Shown piece by piece: positions 15,454 to 23,932 of a DNA stretch of 64,000 nt. Source of the stretch: Bacillus cabrialesii (GTDB lineage: Bacteria > Bacillota > Bacilli > Bacillales > Bacillaceae). Position 1 is the first letter of the stretch, and every line of letters begins with the position of its first letter. The stretch spans positions 3,455,001 to 3,519,000 of the forward strand of contig NZ_CP096889.1 of assembly GCF_004124315.2 (NCBI RefSeq). Reading direction: 5' to 3'. The notes beneath the pieces are model-generated. The model had not been told where the DNA came from. It worked only from the letters and a program-made list of their open reading frames with translations, and made no database searches. The position numbers and the translations under genes were made by a program.

Positions 15454-16315
15454 CATTTCCTCCCGAATGTAAGTTTCCATTATAACGGCGGGTTTTGGTC
15501 AAATATCTAAATGCAAAAGAGATCATCAAAGTGACGCCGCACGAATGGATCATCAATACAGTAATCAAGTCAAAATGAACCATACCGACAGCAGCTGCCG
15601 CGAATGCCGGCAATGCCGATGCGCAAATCGCAATAGATGCCGCTTCCTTGAAGGACGCAACAGAGATCATGTTTGATATTTTTGTGATCCAGATGCCTCC
15701 CGCAAGAACAGCCGTCAAAAAAAGCTGGATCAAAAAAATCACCGCATATGCCAGCATCATGATCATCGGCTTATACTGCGCCAGCCACAACGTATCAATC
15801 AAAGCCACCACATCATGGCCGTTTGGTTCCTTAAGCTCAGCGTCTAATTTTGCATAGCCAACAGAAAACCCCGTTCCGTTTTGATCGGTGATCACCAGTT
15901 GATCAGATTGAAATATGATGGCGTTATCATATCCATCTACTCTCAATCGTCCATTTTCACCGCTTGTCTCATATTCATGCTTCGTATCGATCGCCAGCAA
16001 ATTCTGTCCCTCTTCAATCTGATTCGAGCTCTTCCCGCCTGTCAGTTTTCCGTTTCTGATTTGAAAACCTTGCAATTGATCAGCAAATTGATCATGAACC
16101 TGCTGAATCGCTGTCGGCATGAAAGATGCAACATCGAAGCGATCCATTTTTATAAACGAAACCGTCAACGGGGCCATCAAGCAGGCTGTTAAAAACATAA
16201 ACAGAAAAGAGAGCTGCAGCCAGCTGAAGGTATGCCCGTAACGGCAAATCCCGGATGGAGACGCAGCCGCTTTCAGAAAGCGAATGATAAAGCTTTCGTT
16301 TTGCAGATTCTTCAT
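15431..16315 (-). CDS. yvdJ: DUF1189 membrane protein YvdJ of the maltodextrin operon
   Basis: A 294-aa integral membrane protein of the DUF1189 type: a helix near residue 30-50, a large extracytoplasmic region (about 60-175), then four closely spaced helices (TLWLAQYKPMIMMLAYAVIF onward). It lies between the permease gene mdxG and the phosphorylase gene mdxK, 4 bp after the mdxG stop with AAAGGGG as binding site. No reaction is known; the place in the operon suggests an accessory role in maltodextrin uptake or its control. Confidence 0.85.
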   Translation of the reverse strand: MKNLQNESFIIRFLKAAASPSGICRYGHTFSWLQLSFLFMFLTACLMAPLTVSFIKMDRFDVASFMPTAIQQVHDQFADQLQGFQIRNGKLTGGKSSNQIEEGQNLLAIDTKHEYETSGENGRLRVDGYDNAIIFQSDQLVITDQNGTGFSVGYAKLDAELKEPNGHDVVALIDTLWLAQYKPMIMMLAYAVIFLIQLFLTAVLAGGIWITKISNMISVASFKEAASIAICASALPAFAAAAVGMVHFDLITVLMIHSCGVTLMISFAFRYLTKTRRYNGNLHSGGNDDKSAVI

Positions 16316-16319
16316 CGAA

Positions 16320-17156
16320 TTACCCCTTTGTTCCGCCGGCTGTCAGCCCTGACACAAAGTTCTTTTGGAGAAAAAAGAACAAGACGCATATCGGCAATGC
16401 GGCCAGTATAGCACCGGCTGCAAACAGGGCGACTTTTTGCTGCTGCGGATTTGAAATGAAAGACTGCAATCCTACAGCGATAGTCAGCCTTTCCGATGAG
16501 CGAAGCAAAAACTTCGCCAGCAAATAGTCTCCGAACGGCGCCATAAACGCCCAAAGCGCCTGTACCGCAAGCATCGGCTTAACGAGCGGCAAAACAATTG
16601 AAGCGAAAATCCTCAAATGACCCGCTCCATCGATTCTCGCGGCTTCATCAATTTCTCTCGGCACGGTGTCAAAATAACCTTTCATCAGCCACGTGTTCAT
16701 CGGAATTCCGCCGCCGATATAGATCGCGGTCAAAAACCAGTATTGATCGAGTGCGCCTATCAGCATCGCCAGCACGTAAAAAGCGGTCAGCGCTGCCATC
16801 GTCGGCACCATTTGAATGATTAAAAAGAATACCAGGCTCCTTTTTCTGCCCGCAAACCGATAACGGCTGTACGTATACCCGGACAGCGTCACGATCGTAA
16901 CCTGCAATACCATGACCGATAGCGCGATGACAAGTGTATTGCTGTACCAATGAAGATAAAGCGTTTCATCAAATAGCCGCTTAAAATGATCCAAAGTCCA
17001 AGAACCTGAAAAATCAAGCTGAAATGACGCCGCATTTCCGACACGAAAAGCGGACGATGCCGTAATCAGCAACGGATATATAATGACAATACTTAACAGC
17101 GCCAAAAATAAATAGGTACAGATTCGATTAAGCATTCTGGCCGTTTTCGCGTTCAC
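16320..17156 (-). CDS. mdxG: Maltodextrin ABC transporter permease MdxG
   Basis: A 278-aa MalG-type permease with six membrane helices. The EAA loop that docks the ATPase reads EIDEAARIDGAGHLRIFASIVLPLVKP. It begins with GTG directly after the mdxF stop and uses the GAGGAGG inside the end of mdxF. With MdxF it forms the channel for maltodextrins delivered by MdxE. No ATPase gene lies in this operon; in B. subtilis the shared ATPase MsmX, encoded elsewhere, energises it. Confidence 0.95.
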   Translation of the reverse strand: MNAKTARMLNRICTYLFLALLSIVIIYPLLITASSAFRVGNAASFQLDFSGSWTLDHFKRLFDETLYLHWYSNTLVIALSVMVLQVTIVTLSGYTYSRYRFAGRKRSLVFFLIIQMVPTMAALTAFYVLAMLIGALDQYWFLTAIYIGGGIPMNTWLMKGYFDTVPREIDEAARIDGAGHLRIFASIVLPLVKPMLAVQALWAFMAPFGDYLLAKFLLRSSERLTIAVGLQSFISNPQQQKVALFAAGAILAALPICVLFFFLQKNFVSGLTAGGTKG

Positions 17157-18464
17157 TTACATAACCTCCTCATTGCCAAAAGCATTCGATTTTTTAAAAG
17201 CAATCAGAGAAATTCCAATGACAATGAAAGAAATTAACAGTGTAACAGCCGCCGCAACGGAATATTGCGGTGATGTGCCTGTTGTCAGTTTATAAATCCA
17301 AGAAATTAAGATATCGGTCGACCCGGCTCCTGCTCCCGCGCTGCCCGGTCCTCCCTCATTAAATAAGTAGATAATCGAGAAGTTATTGAAATTAAACGTA
17401 TACTGGGTAATCATCACGGGTGCTGTCGCAAATAAAATCATCGGGAATGTAATATGTTGAAAGCGCTGAATAAAAGTGGCCCCGTCAATTTTTGTCGCTT
17501 CATACAGTTCACCTGGAATCGCCTGAAGCACTCCCGTTACCATGACATAAATATAGGGAAAGCCGAGCCAGGTCTGAATCATAATGAGGGCCGTCTTTGT
17601 CCAGAAAGGATCAGTCTTCCACGCGATCGCAGGCAGCTCTACAAACGGCAGGTGGTTTAATAATGGAATCACCTGCGCATTCATCGCCCCTATGCTGTCG
17701 TTAAACATGTTGGAAAAACTCATAATTGTAATAAAAGCCGGAACAGCCCATGGTAATAAGAAAATCATTCGAAATATCCGCTTGCCTTTTATAAAATCCT
17801 GATTGACGAAAAGCGCCGTCACAATACCCAAAATGATTTGCAGCGTTGTTGCACAGATTGTCCAGATGATCGTCCAGCCCAGTACATTCATGAATGTTTC
17901 ACGATAGGAGCCAAGGAAAAAAATATTCAAGAAATTTTTAAAACCGACCCAGTCAATCAGGCTGTTAGGCGGAATATGATAAAAATCATAATTTGTACAT
18001 GCAACAAACAGAGTCACCAAAACCGGAAAAATAATCACAAACACCATCATGATATATGCCGGCAGTGTAAATAAATATGGAAACCCTTTGTCACCCGCAT
18101 GACAGATCATTTCCTTGGCCGTTGTATTGACCTTCAAACCCGCCGCTCTCATAGCGGCGGTCTTACGCGAATCGTGAATATTAAAGATATAAAACATGAG
18201 GAAAATCACTGTCACGATCAATTGCAGCGTGCCTTCAATCAGCATAAACAGTGAATGATCCTTCCCGAGAACACTTCCCAATGTAATCAAGCCGGTGAGC
18301 GCCTGAATGCCGAAAACACTTAATTCAAAAGCAAACAAGCACGTGATAGCAAGAAACAAGAGCCCCTTTGAAAACTGCTGATTTGCAATCTGTCCAAGCC
18401 CTGGAATGATCGATAAAAACCCAGCCTTTCGTTTTTGCTTTGCAAGTGTGTGGTGTGTATTCAT
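17157..18464 (-). CDS. mdxF: Maltodextrin ABC transporter permease MdxF
   Basis: A 435-aa MalF-type permease. An N-terminal region with extra helices (about residues 20-110) precedes the core transporter domain. The EAA motif reads ELYEATKIDGATFIQRFQHITFPMI, and a Gly/Ala-rich insertion (EGGPGSAGAGAGSTD) lies late in the protein. It is joined to mdxG without a gap, and mdxE lies 39 bp upstream. It is the partner half of the membrane channel. Confidence 0.95.
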   Translation of the reverse strand: MNTHHTLAKQKRKAGFLSIIPGLGQIANQQFSKGLLFLAITCLFAFELSVFGIQALTGLITLGSVLGKDHSLFMLIEGTLQLIVTVIFLMFYIFNIHDSRKTAAMRAAGLKVNTTAKEMICHAGDKGFPYLFTLPAYIMMVFVIIFPVLVTLFVACTNYDFYHIPPNSLIDWVGFKNFLNIFFLGSYRETFMNVLGWTIIWTICATTLQIILGIVTALFVNQDFIKGKRIFRMIFLLPWAVPAFITIMSFSNMFNDSIGAMNAQVIPLLNHLPFVELPAIAWKTDPFWTKTALIMIQTWLGFPYIYVMVTGVLQAIPGELYEATKIDGATFIQRFQHITFPMILFATAPVMITQYTFNFNNFSIIYLFNEGGPGSAGAGAGSTDILISWIYKLTTGTSPQYSVAAAVTLLISFIVIGISLIAFKKSNAFGNEEVM

Positions 18465-18503
18465 TTTTTCGCCCTCTATTCTTCCGGACGCTGTCCCGCC
18501 GTT

Positions 18504-19757
18504 TTATTTCACATACTTTTCTTCGATATTTTCCTTTATAACGTTTACAGCATCATTCGCTGATGTTTGCGCCGCTTTTTTTCCTGAAGCCGCATCAAAA
18601 ATCAAGCTTTCCGCTCCCGTCCATACCTCAGCCATTTCTGGAATATTCGGAGTCGGTGTCGCTGTTTCATATTGTTTGATCACCGCTGACGTCAGTTCAT
18701 TTTTTTGCTCATCCGCTTTCTTTCTTGCTGCTGTGTTGGCCGGAACTTCATTTGTATCTTCATAAAAAACGTAAGCATTGGCATCATTCGCAGCATATTC
18801 AAGCCATTTTTCAGCCAGTTCGGGTTCTTTTGTATATTTTGAGGCAACCCAGCCCTTGCCGCCGGCAAAAGGGGCATATTCTTCTCCGTTTGGCAATGTC
18901 GGAATGGGGGCCGCTCCGTAGTTCAATTCAGCCTCTTTATAGTTGGCAGCTGACCAGGGGCCGCCGATGATCGCAGCCGCTTTGCCATCTAGAAACATCT
19001 GCTGAATAAAATCGTCTGCGCTTGAATTGTCTTGCATGCCTTTTGGCCAATAGGTTTTAAACCATTTCTCCGCATATTTCACAGCTTCTACAGCCCCTTT
19101 ATTGTTCAGGCCGATGTCCCCGGAATCTGTGCCGTTTTTTCCAAATACATATCCGCCGTAACCTGCCAACAAACCGTACGACATATAAAAGTCAGTCCAT
19201 TTCGCTAAAAATCCGGTTGATTTTCCTTTTTCCGAAGCAAACGCAAACCGGGAATCCTCCGTTAATTTTTCAAGATCTTTAAATGTTTTTGGCGCTGTTT
19301 GTAAGAGATCTTTGTTGTAATACAAAACAAGTGTCTCAATGACTAGCGGCATTCCATACACCTTGCCGTCAACCGTTACCTGCTGCATCTCTTTATCTCC
19401 AAAACTTTTTGTGTGAGATGGCTTAATGTCAAGCAAATGTCCTTGCTGGCCCAAACCGCCGATCCGGTCGTAAGCGGCAAGCATAACATCAGGCGCATTA
19501 CCCGCCGGACCATCGAGAGGAAGCGCTTCCAACTGTTCGAACATTTGCTTTTCAACAATTTTTATTGTGACATCATTCTCTTTTTCGAAATTTACTTTGA
19601 TGCTTTCAATGTAATCTTTATAGGTTTCTTCGACAGACACAGTCAGTACCTTTTTGCCGTCAGAGCTTGCCGGATCTTTGGAATTAGAACAGGCGGCGAG
19701 ACCGAATGTCAGGACTGATGCCGCCAATAAAGCGAACCCCTTTTTCAAAAGGATCAT
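18504..19757 (-). CDS. mdxE: Maltodextrin-binding lipoprotein MdxE
   Basis: A 417-aa extracellular solute-binding lipoprotein (family 1). Signal peptide MILLKKGFALLAASVLTFG ends in the lipobox LAAC with Cys23 as lipidation site, to be modified by Lgt (gene at 59263-60072). The body has the usual features of maltodextrin receptors, for example AAIIGGPWSAANYKEA and GGKGWVASKYTKEPELAEKW. It is preceded by its own promoter, a cre site and an MdxR-type operator. It captures maltodextrins for MdxFG. Confidence 0.95.
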   Translation of the reverse strand: MILLKKGFALLAASVLTFGLAACSNSKDPASSDGKKVLTVSVEETYKDYIESIKVNFEKENDVTIKIVEKQMFEQLEALPLDGPAGNAPDVMLAAYDRIGGLGQQGHLLDIKPSHTKSFGDKEMQQVTVDGKVYGMPLVIETLVLYYNKDLLQTAPKTFKDLEKLTEDSRFAFASEKGKSTGFLAKWTDFYMSYGLLAGYGGYVFGKNGTDSGDIGLNNKGAVEAVKYAEKWFKTYWPKGMQDNSSADDFIQQMFLDGKAAAIIGGPWSAANYKEAELNYGAAPIPTLPNGEEYAPFAGGKGWVASKYTKEPELAEKWLEYAANDANAYVFYEDTNEVPANTAARKKADEQKNELTSAVIKQYETATPTPNIPEMAEVWTGAESLIFDAASGKKAAQTSANDAVNVIKENIEEKYVK

Positions 19758-19791
19758 CTCTTTTCCCCCTTCTATTTATGAATCTAAAACC

Positions 19792-19821
19792 ATTGTATTG
19801 CTCACCAGAAAGCGGTTACAA
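19792..19821 (-). promoter_or_regulatory. mdxE promoter
   Basis: TTGTAA (19816-19821) and TACAAT (19792-19797) are 18 bp apart and about 35 bp before the mdxE start codon. The -35 box lies inside the cre site. Confidence 0.6.
19807..19820 (-). promoter_or_regulatory. Catabolite-responsive element (CcpA site) before mdxE
   Basis: TGTAACCGCTTTCT matches the cre pattern TGWAANCGNTNWCA except for the last base. It overlaps the -35 box, where CcpA with Ser-phosphorylated HPr or Crh would repress in glucose. Confidence 0.75.
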
Positions 19822-19833
19822 CGTATTTTGATT

Positions 19834-19847
19834 TGTTACCGATAACA
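19834..19847. promoter_or_regulatory. MdxR-type operator upstream of mdxE
   Basis: TGTTACCGATAACA, a LacI/GalR-type dyad with central CG, is repeated exactly at 21710-21723. It lies upstream of the -35 box, a position suited to activation. Confidence 0.7.
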
Positions 19848-19851
19848 GAAT

Positions 19852-21621
19852 TTAAACAGCAGCGGAGGCACCCAATATGAAAAATTCTCCCGGCTGAACG
19901 GCAATGACATCGTTTTGATGAAACGGCTGCTCTGTCCACACGTCGCAGATGTTCTTATTCCTTTCAATATTTAAATCTCGCAAACTGACATGTCGAGTCC
20001 CGTCCCCTTGATTAAAGAAATAAATCAGTGTTTTTTCATTAAGAGTCCGCGAAAAGCTAATCAAATCGTTTTGATCATCCAGCAGAATCCACTCAAGATT
20101 TCCCTCAGTCAATAAAGTGTGTTCTTGTTTGCGTAAAGCAATGAGCCGTTTCATAAATCGCAGCATGTCTTGGTTTTGCTTCTCTTTTTCCCAAACCATA
20201 CACTTCCGGCATAAAGGATCATTTTCGCCGTCCAGTCCGATTTCCGTTCCGTAATAGATGCATGGTGACCCTGTCTGGGCAAACATAAAGGCCAGCAAAG
20301 CGCGGGCTTTTTTCTCGTCATTTCGGCATCTGGTCAAAAGGCGTTTTGTATCATGGCTATCCAGTAAATTAAACATCACCTCATTGGCCTGCTTCATCCC
20401 ATTCATCAAATGCGCGTTAATACGGTGGGCCATACGAGAGGCCGGAATCGCCCGGTCAGCAAAGTATTCCATCATTGGCTCTGTAAAAGGATAGTTCATC
20501 ACCGCATGAAATTCATCACCTCTAAGCCACGGTTCGGCAGAATGCCAGATCTCACCTAAGATATATACGTCAGGCTTTTCTGCTGAAACGGCTTGCCTGA
20601 ATGTCTTCCAAAAAACGTGATCCACTTCATTTGCCACATCCAAACGCCAGCCGTCAATGTCAAATTCGCGAATCCAGTACAACGCAATATCAAGCAAATA
20701 TTGCTGTACTTCGGGATTAGCCGTATTTAGCTTTGGCATATCAGGTGTAAACGCAAACCTGTCATAATTGTCTTCTTTCACAGGGAAAGAGTGAATATGG
20801 AACCAGTCTTTATAGCGGGATTGAGCTCCGTTTTTCACAACATCCTGCCACTGCGGAGAAGCGCTGCCAATATGATTAAAAACAGCATCAAGCATAATCC
20901 TCATCCCCCGCTGATGAAGCTGGCTGACCAATGTGCGAAAAAGCTCCGGATCTCCAAAATGCGGGTCAATGGAATAGTAATCCAGCGTGTCGTATTTGTG
21001 ATTAGAAGGCGCGGAAAAGATTGGCGTTACATAAATTCCATTCACCCCTAACTCCTCTAAATAATTAAGCTTGTCAATAATCCCTTGCAAATCTCCTCCA
21101 AAAAAATCATTGACGCCCGGATCTTTGCTCCCCCACGGCAATGCATTCTCCGGTGACAAGTCTTCTCTTCCATTTGCAAAACGCTCCGGAAAAATTTGAT
21201 ACCACACTGTTGATTTGACCCACTCAGGCGCTTGAAATGTATCGGCCTCATGAACAAATGGAAATTTAAAATAATAATGGATCGTCTCCAGCGTTTTTTC
21301 GTTATAAGGGCATACACCTGAACTTCCGAAAAAGATGTCTTCATGACGGTTTGTTACAACAAACGCATATTGCAAACGCCTGAATGGCGGCACCACTTCA
21401 GCAAACCAATAATCATGCATGTCTGTTTCGGCAATTTTCCTCATCGCCTGCTCGTTTGCCGACCACCTGCCAGCGTTGTATTCATAAGGATCACCCCAAA
21501 TGAATGAAATCTGATCTGCATCGCCTTTTTTCGTCCGAATCTTGATATGCACGGTCCGCCCGTCATAAGAATAAGCATCAGAACTGAACGGCTGATGATG
21601 AATCGCTGCATATTCCATCAT
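19852..21621 (-). CDS. mdxD: Maltogenic alpha-amylase / neopullulanase-type glucosidase
   Basis: A 589-aa GH13_20 enzyme. An N-terminal CBM34-like sandwich (about residues 1-125) precedes the barrel, whose motifs DAVFNHIG, DGWRLDVANEVDH (nucleophile Asp), LGEIWH (acid/base Glu) and NLLDSHDTKR (third Asp) are intact. It has no signal peptide, so it trims maltodextrins and cyclodextrins inside the cell. Two adjacent ATG codons exist; the second (21618) is better spaced from GGGGAG. It heads the mdx operon, with an MdxR-type dyad upstream. Confidence 0.94.
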   Translation of the reverse strand: MMEYAAIHHQPFSSDAYSYDGRTVHIKIRTKKGDADQISFIWGDPYEYNAGRWSANEQAMRKIAETDMHDYWFAEVVPPFRRLQYAFVVTNRHEDIFFGSSGVCPYNEKTLETIHYYFKFPFVHEADTFQAPEWVKSTVWYQIFPERFANGREDLSPENALPWGSKDPGVNDFFGGDLQGIIDKLNYLEELGVNGIYVTPIFSAPSNHKYDTLDYYSIDPHFGDPELFRTLVSQLHQRGMRIMLDAVFNHIGSASPQWQDVVKNGAQSRYKDWFHIHSFPVKEDNYDRFAFTPDMPKLNTANPEVQQYLLDIALYWIREFDIDGWRLDVANEVDHVFWKTFRQAVSAEKPDVYILGEIWHSAEPWLRGDEFHAVMNYPFTEPMMEYFADRAIPASRMAHRINAHLMNGMKQANEVMFNLLDSHDTKRLLTRCRNDEKKARALLAFMFAQTGSPCIYYGTEIGLDGENDPLCRKCMVWEKEKQNQDMLRFMKRLIALRKQEHTLLTEGNLEWILLDDQNDLISFSRTLNEKTLIYFFNQGDGTRHVSLRDLNIERNKNICDVWTEQPFHQNDVIAVQPGEFFILGASAAV

Positions 21622-21709
21622 ATCTCCCCTTTTGATTTCCGTTTTATTAAGGCCCGGCTCTTAATTTGAAAGTATCATGATGAAATAGGAGGAACAATCC
21701 TTTTTACCT

Positions 21710-21723
21710 TGTTACCGATAACA
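21710..21723. promoter_or_regulatory. MdxR-type operator upstream of mdxD
   Basis: Same 14-bp dyad TGTTACCGATAACA as before mdxE, placed between the mdxR stop and the mdxD start. The shared copy ties both promoters to one LacI-family regulator. Confidence 0.7.
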
Positions 21724-21734
21724 GAATAAGGCTC

Positions 21735-22685
21735 TTACAAAGTTGATTCACGTACAATTAACTCCGGCTCAAAAAATAGATTTCCTTGAGCGGCACCGTC
21801 TTCATTCATTTTTTTCAATAGCATTCTCGCACAGGCTTCTCCCATTTCAACAACAGGCTGTCTGACCGTAGTCAGCCGAGGCGAGGAGATGCGATCAAGA
21901 AAAACGCCGTCATTCCCGGTCACCGCGACGTCCTCCGGAATTCGCTTTCCAAGCGATTGGGCCGCACGAATAACGCCGAGCGCGATTCGATCGGAGGCGC
22001 AGACAAATGCAGCCTGTTTATCCAGAGATCTCAGCACTTCCCTTGCAAGGCATTCACTTTTCTTAGAACTGTTGTCGATCCGTAACAGATTCGTTTTTCT
22101 AAAACTCTCATTCATCGCCCGAATATATCCCTGTTCTCTTGAGCGTTCGAAAGGCTCATCTAAATCAATGCCAAAAAAGACAACTTCCCGCTCCCCCAGT
22201 CCCATTACATGGCGGGTTGCCATAAAAGTGCCTTTCTCGTTATTCACATCGATAAAGTCATAGCCCATTTCATTTTGCCCAAATACGACGAGCGGCTTTT
22301 CAAAAGCTTTGATCACACCTTCAAAATCGGTCTTTCTCAGGCCGGTGGCAATAATGCCGTCGCATTGTCCGATATTGAGAGAGTTTCTTGTCACAAGCTG
22401 CAAAGCATAATGATTGCGATCCAGCTCCCGGCTGATTCCGGTCAGCAGGTTCATATAATATGGTTCAGTCGTATCCATTTCCTCAAGAATCAACAGTTTG
22501 ACAACCTGTGTTCTGTTTTGCACAAGCGCTCTTGCCGCATAATTAGGGATGTAATTCAGTTCTTTCATCGCGGAATAAACAAGCTTTTTGAGTTCATCTG
22601 TCACCGTCTCAGGATGATTGATCACACGGGATACCGTCATTTTCGAAACATTAGCCTTTTTCGCCACATCTGACAATGTTGCCAT
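21735..22685 (-). CDS. mdxR: LacI-family regulator of maltodextrin use
   Basis: A 316-aa LacI/GalR regulator. The helix-turn-helix (TLSDVAKKANVSKMTVSRVINHP) and hinge helix (YAARALVQNRTQ) are followed by a periplasmic-binding-like sugar sensor domain. Start at 22685 is chosen because AGGAGGGG lies 6 nt upstream; the ATG two codons earlier touches that site. Two identical dyads in front of mdxD and mdxE are its likely targets. B. subtilis MdxR is reported to activate, and the dyad before mdxE sits upstream of the promoter, which agrees. Confidence 0.92.
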   Translation of the reverse strand: MATLSDVAKKANVSKMTVSRVINHPETVTDELKKLVYSAMKELNYIPNYAARALVQNRTQVVKLLILEEMDTTEPYYMNLLTGISRELDRNHYALQLVTRNSLNIGQCDGIIATGLRKTDFEGVIKAFEKPLVVFGQNEMGYDFIDVNNEKGTFMATRHVMGLGEREVVFFGIDLDEPFERSREQGYIRAMNESFRKTNLLRIDNSSKKSECLAREVLRSLDKQAAFVCASDRIALGVIRAAQSLGKRIPEDVAVTGNDGVFLDRISSPRLTTVRQPVVEMGEACARMLLKKMNEDGAAQGNLFFEPELIVRESTL

Positions 22686-22773
22686 TTTCATCCCCTCCTT
22701 ACCTGTGCTTATTATCCAAACTAGTGAAAAAGTCCTTTATTATAACTAATATCCGATGCAGCCAAAGAGAAAA

Positions 22774-22802
22774 TAAAAAAGAGATTTCCATCAGGAAACC
22801 TC
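22774..22802 (-). terminator. Terminator downstream of yvdD
   Basis: Minus-strand stem GAGGTTTCC/GGAAATCTC with a 4-nt loop followed by TTTTTT. Confidence 0.75.
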
Positions 22803-22889
22803 ACATTGTCCAAAAGACTCGCTTTTCAGTTGATTATGCGCCTTCCGATAGGCTCACACGCTAACTCCCCTTCGATGAGAAAGGCTTTT

Positions 22890-23465
22890 TTAGATTTCCG
22901 TCCACTTTTTCTCTAAAATCGGATAGGAGTAGTTCTGCATCTGCTCAATTAACTCGTCAGGCCGTGAAGAGCTGTGGATCAGCTTTAGGTGCGATTCGTT
23001 AGAAAACCCTTCCTGAATGCTGTATTTCACCATTTTCATCATCGGTTCAAAATATCCATTCACATTGTACAATCCGATTGGCTTTTGGTGGATGCCGATC
23101 TGCGCCCAGCAAAGAACTTCAAATAATTCTTCATATGTACCGAAGCCGCCCGGCATGGCGATAAAGCCGTCCGCCAGCTCGCTCATTTTGGCTTTACGTT
23201 CATGCATCCCGTTTACTTCAATCAACTCAGTCAGGTTTTGATGGACTACCTCCCCGCTGAACAAACCGCTCGGCATGACTCCGATTGCAGTTCCGCCGTT
23301 TTCCATTATCGTGTCAGCAATCGCGCCCATCAAGCCTACGCGGGAGCCACCATAGACAAGGCCGATTCCCTGCTCAGCCATGTAGGCGCCAAGCTCTGCC
23401 GCTTTTCGTTTATACGCTTCATTCCCCCCAGGGTTTGATCCCGCAAATACACAAATTGTTTTCAT
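22890..23465 (-). CDS. yvdD: LOG-family protein YvdD (cytokinin riboside 5'-monophosphate phosphoribohydrolase-like)
   Basis: A 191-aa Rossmann-fold protein of the LOG family, which cleaves the N-glycosidic bond of nucleoside 5'-monophosphates. The defining motif PGGFGTYEE is present, as is GGSRVGLMGAIADT. Start at 23465 (MKTICVFAG) follows GGAGATGACAAG; the ATG at 23501 adds twelve unrelated residues. It stands alone, divergent from yvdC across about 120 bp. Bacterial substrate and role are unsettled. Confidence 0.9.
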   Translation of the reverse strand: MKTICVFAGSNPGGNEAYKRKAAELGAYMAEQGIGLVYGGSRVGLMGAIADTIMENGGTAIGVMPSGLFSGEVVHQNLTELIEVNGMHERKAKMSELADGFIAMPGGFGTYEELFEVLCWAQIGIHQKPIGLYNVNGYFEPMMKMVKYSIQEGFSNESHLKLIHSSSRPDELIEQMQNYSYPILEKKWTEI

Positions 23466-23582
23466 CTTGTCATCTCCGCATCTAGATATCGTGTTAAACA
23501 TCCAAAAAACACACTATATATTGTCCCACCTTCATGTGATAATATCAATATGAAATACATAAAGAATGCGGGAGTGATGATA

Positions 23583-23903
23583 TTGCAGCTGGCTGATGCA
23601 GAAAAATGGATGAAAGAGTTTTACGGTAAAAGAGGCTGGACAGAATACGGACCGTTTATTCGAGTCGGCTTTTTAATGGAAGAAGCCGGAGAACTGGCTC
23701 GGGCCGTCAGAGCATATGAAATCGGCAGAGACCGGCCGGATGAGAAAGAATCGACACGAGCTGAGCAAAAACAAGAATTGATTGAAGAAATGGGAGATGT
23801 CATCGGAAATATCGCGATTCTTGCTGACATGTACGGTGTCACTTTAGAAGACGTGATGAAGGCACACCAAGAAAAACTGACAAAACGGTTTGAGCATGTA
23901 TAA
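23583..23903 (+). CDS. yvdC: MazG-like nucleotide pyrophosphohydrolase YvdC
   Basis: A 106-aa all-helical MazG-type protein. The acidic metal motif EEAGELARAVR plus ELIEEMGDVIGNIAILAD matches the ExxE...ExxD pattern that binds magnesium for NTP pyrophosphate release. The start is taken as TTG at 23583, 8 nt after GGGAG; the ATG two codons earlier is too close to that site, and an ATG at 23550 has none. A shared terminator separates it from convergent yvdB. The substrate is unknown; house-cleaning of damaged NTPs is the family theme. Confidence 0.85.
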   Translation: MQLADAEKWMKEFYGKRGWTEYGPFIRVGFLMEEAGELARAVRAYEIGRDRPDEKESTRAEQKQELIEEMGDVIGNIAILADMYGVTLEDVMKAHQEKLTKRFEHV

Positions 23904-23932
23904 AAAAAGCGGCCGCAGTGGCCGCTTTTTTT
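23902..23932. terminator. Bidirectional terminator between yvdC and yvdB
   Basis: AAAAAAAGCGGCC-GCAGT-GGCCGCTTTTTTT: GC-rich stem with A and T runs on both sides, between convergent genes. Confidence 0.93.
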
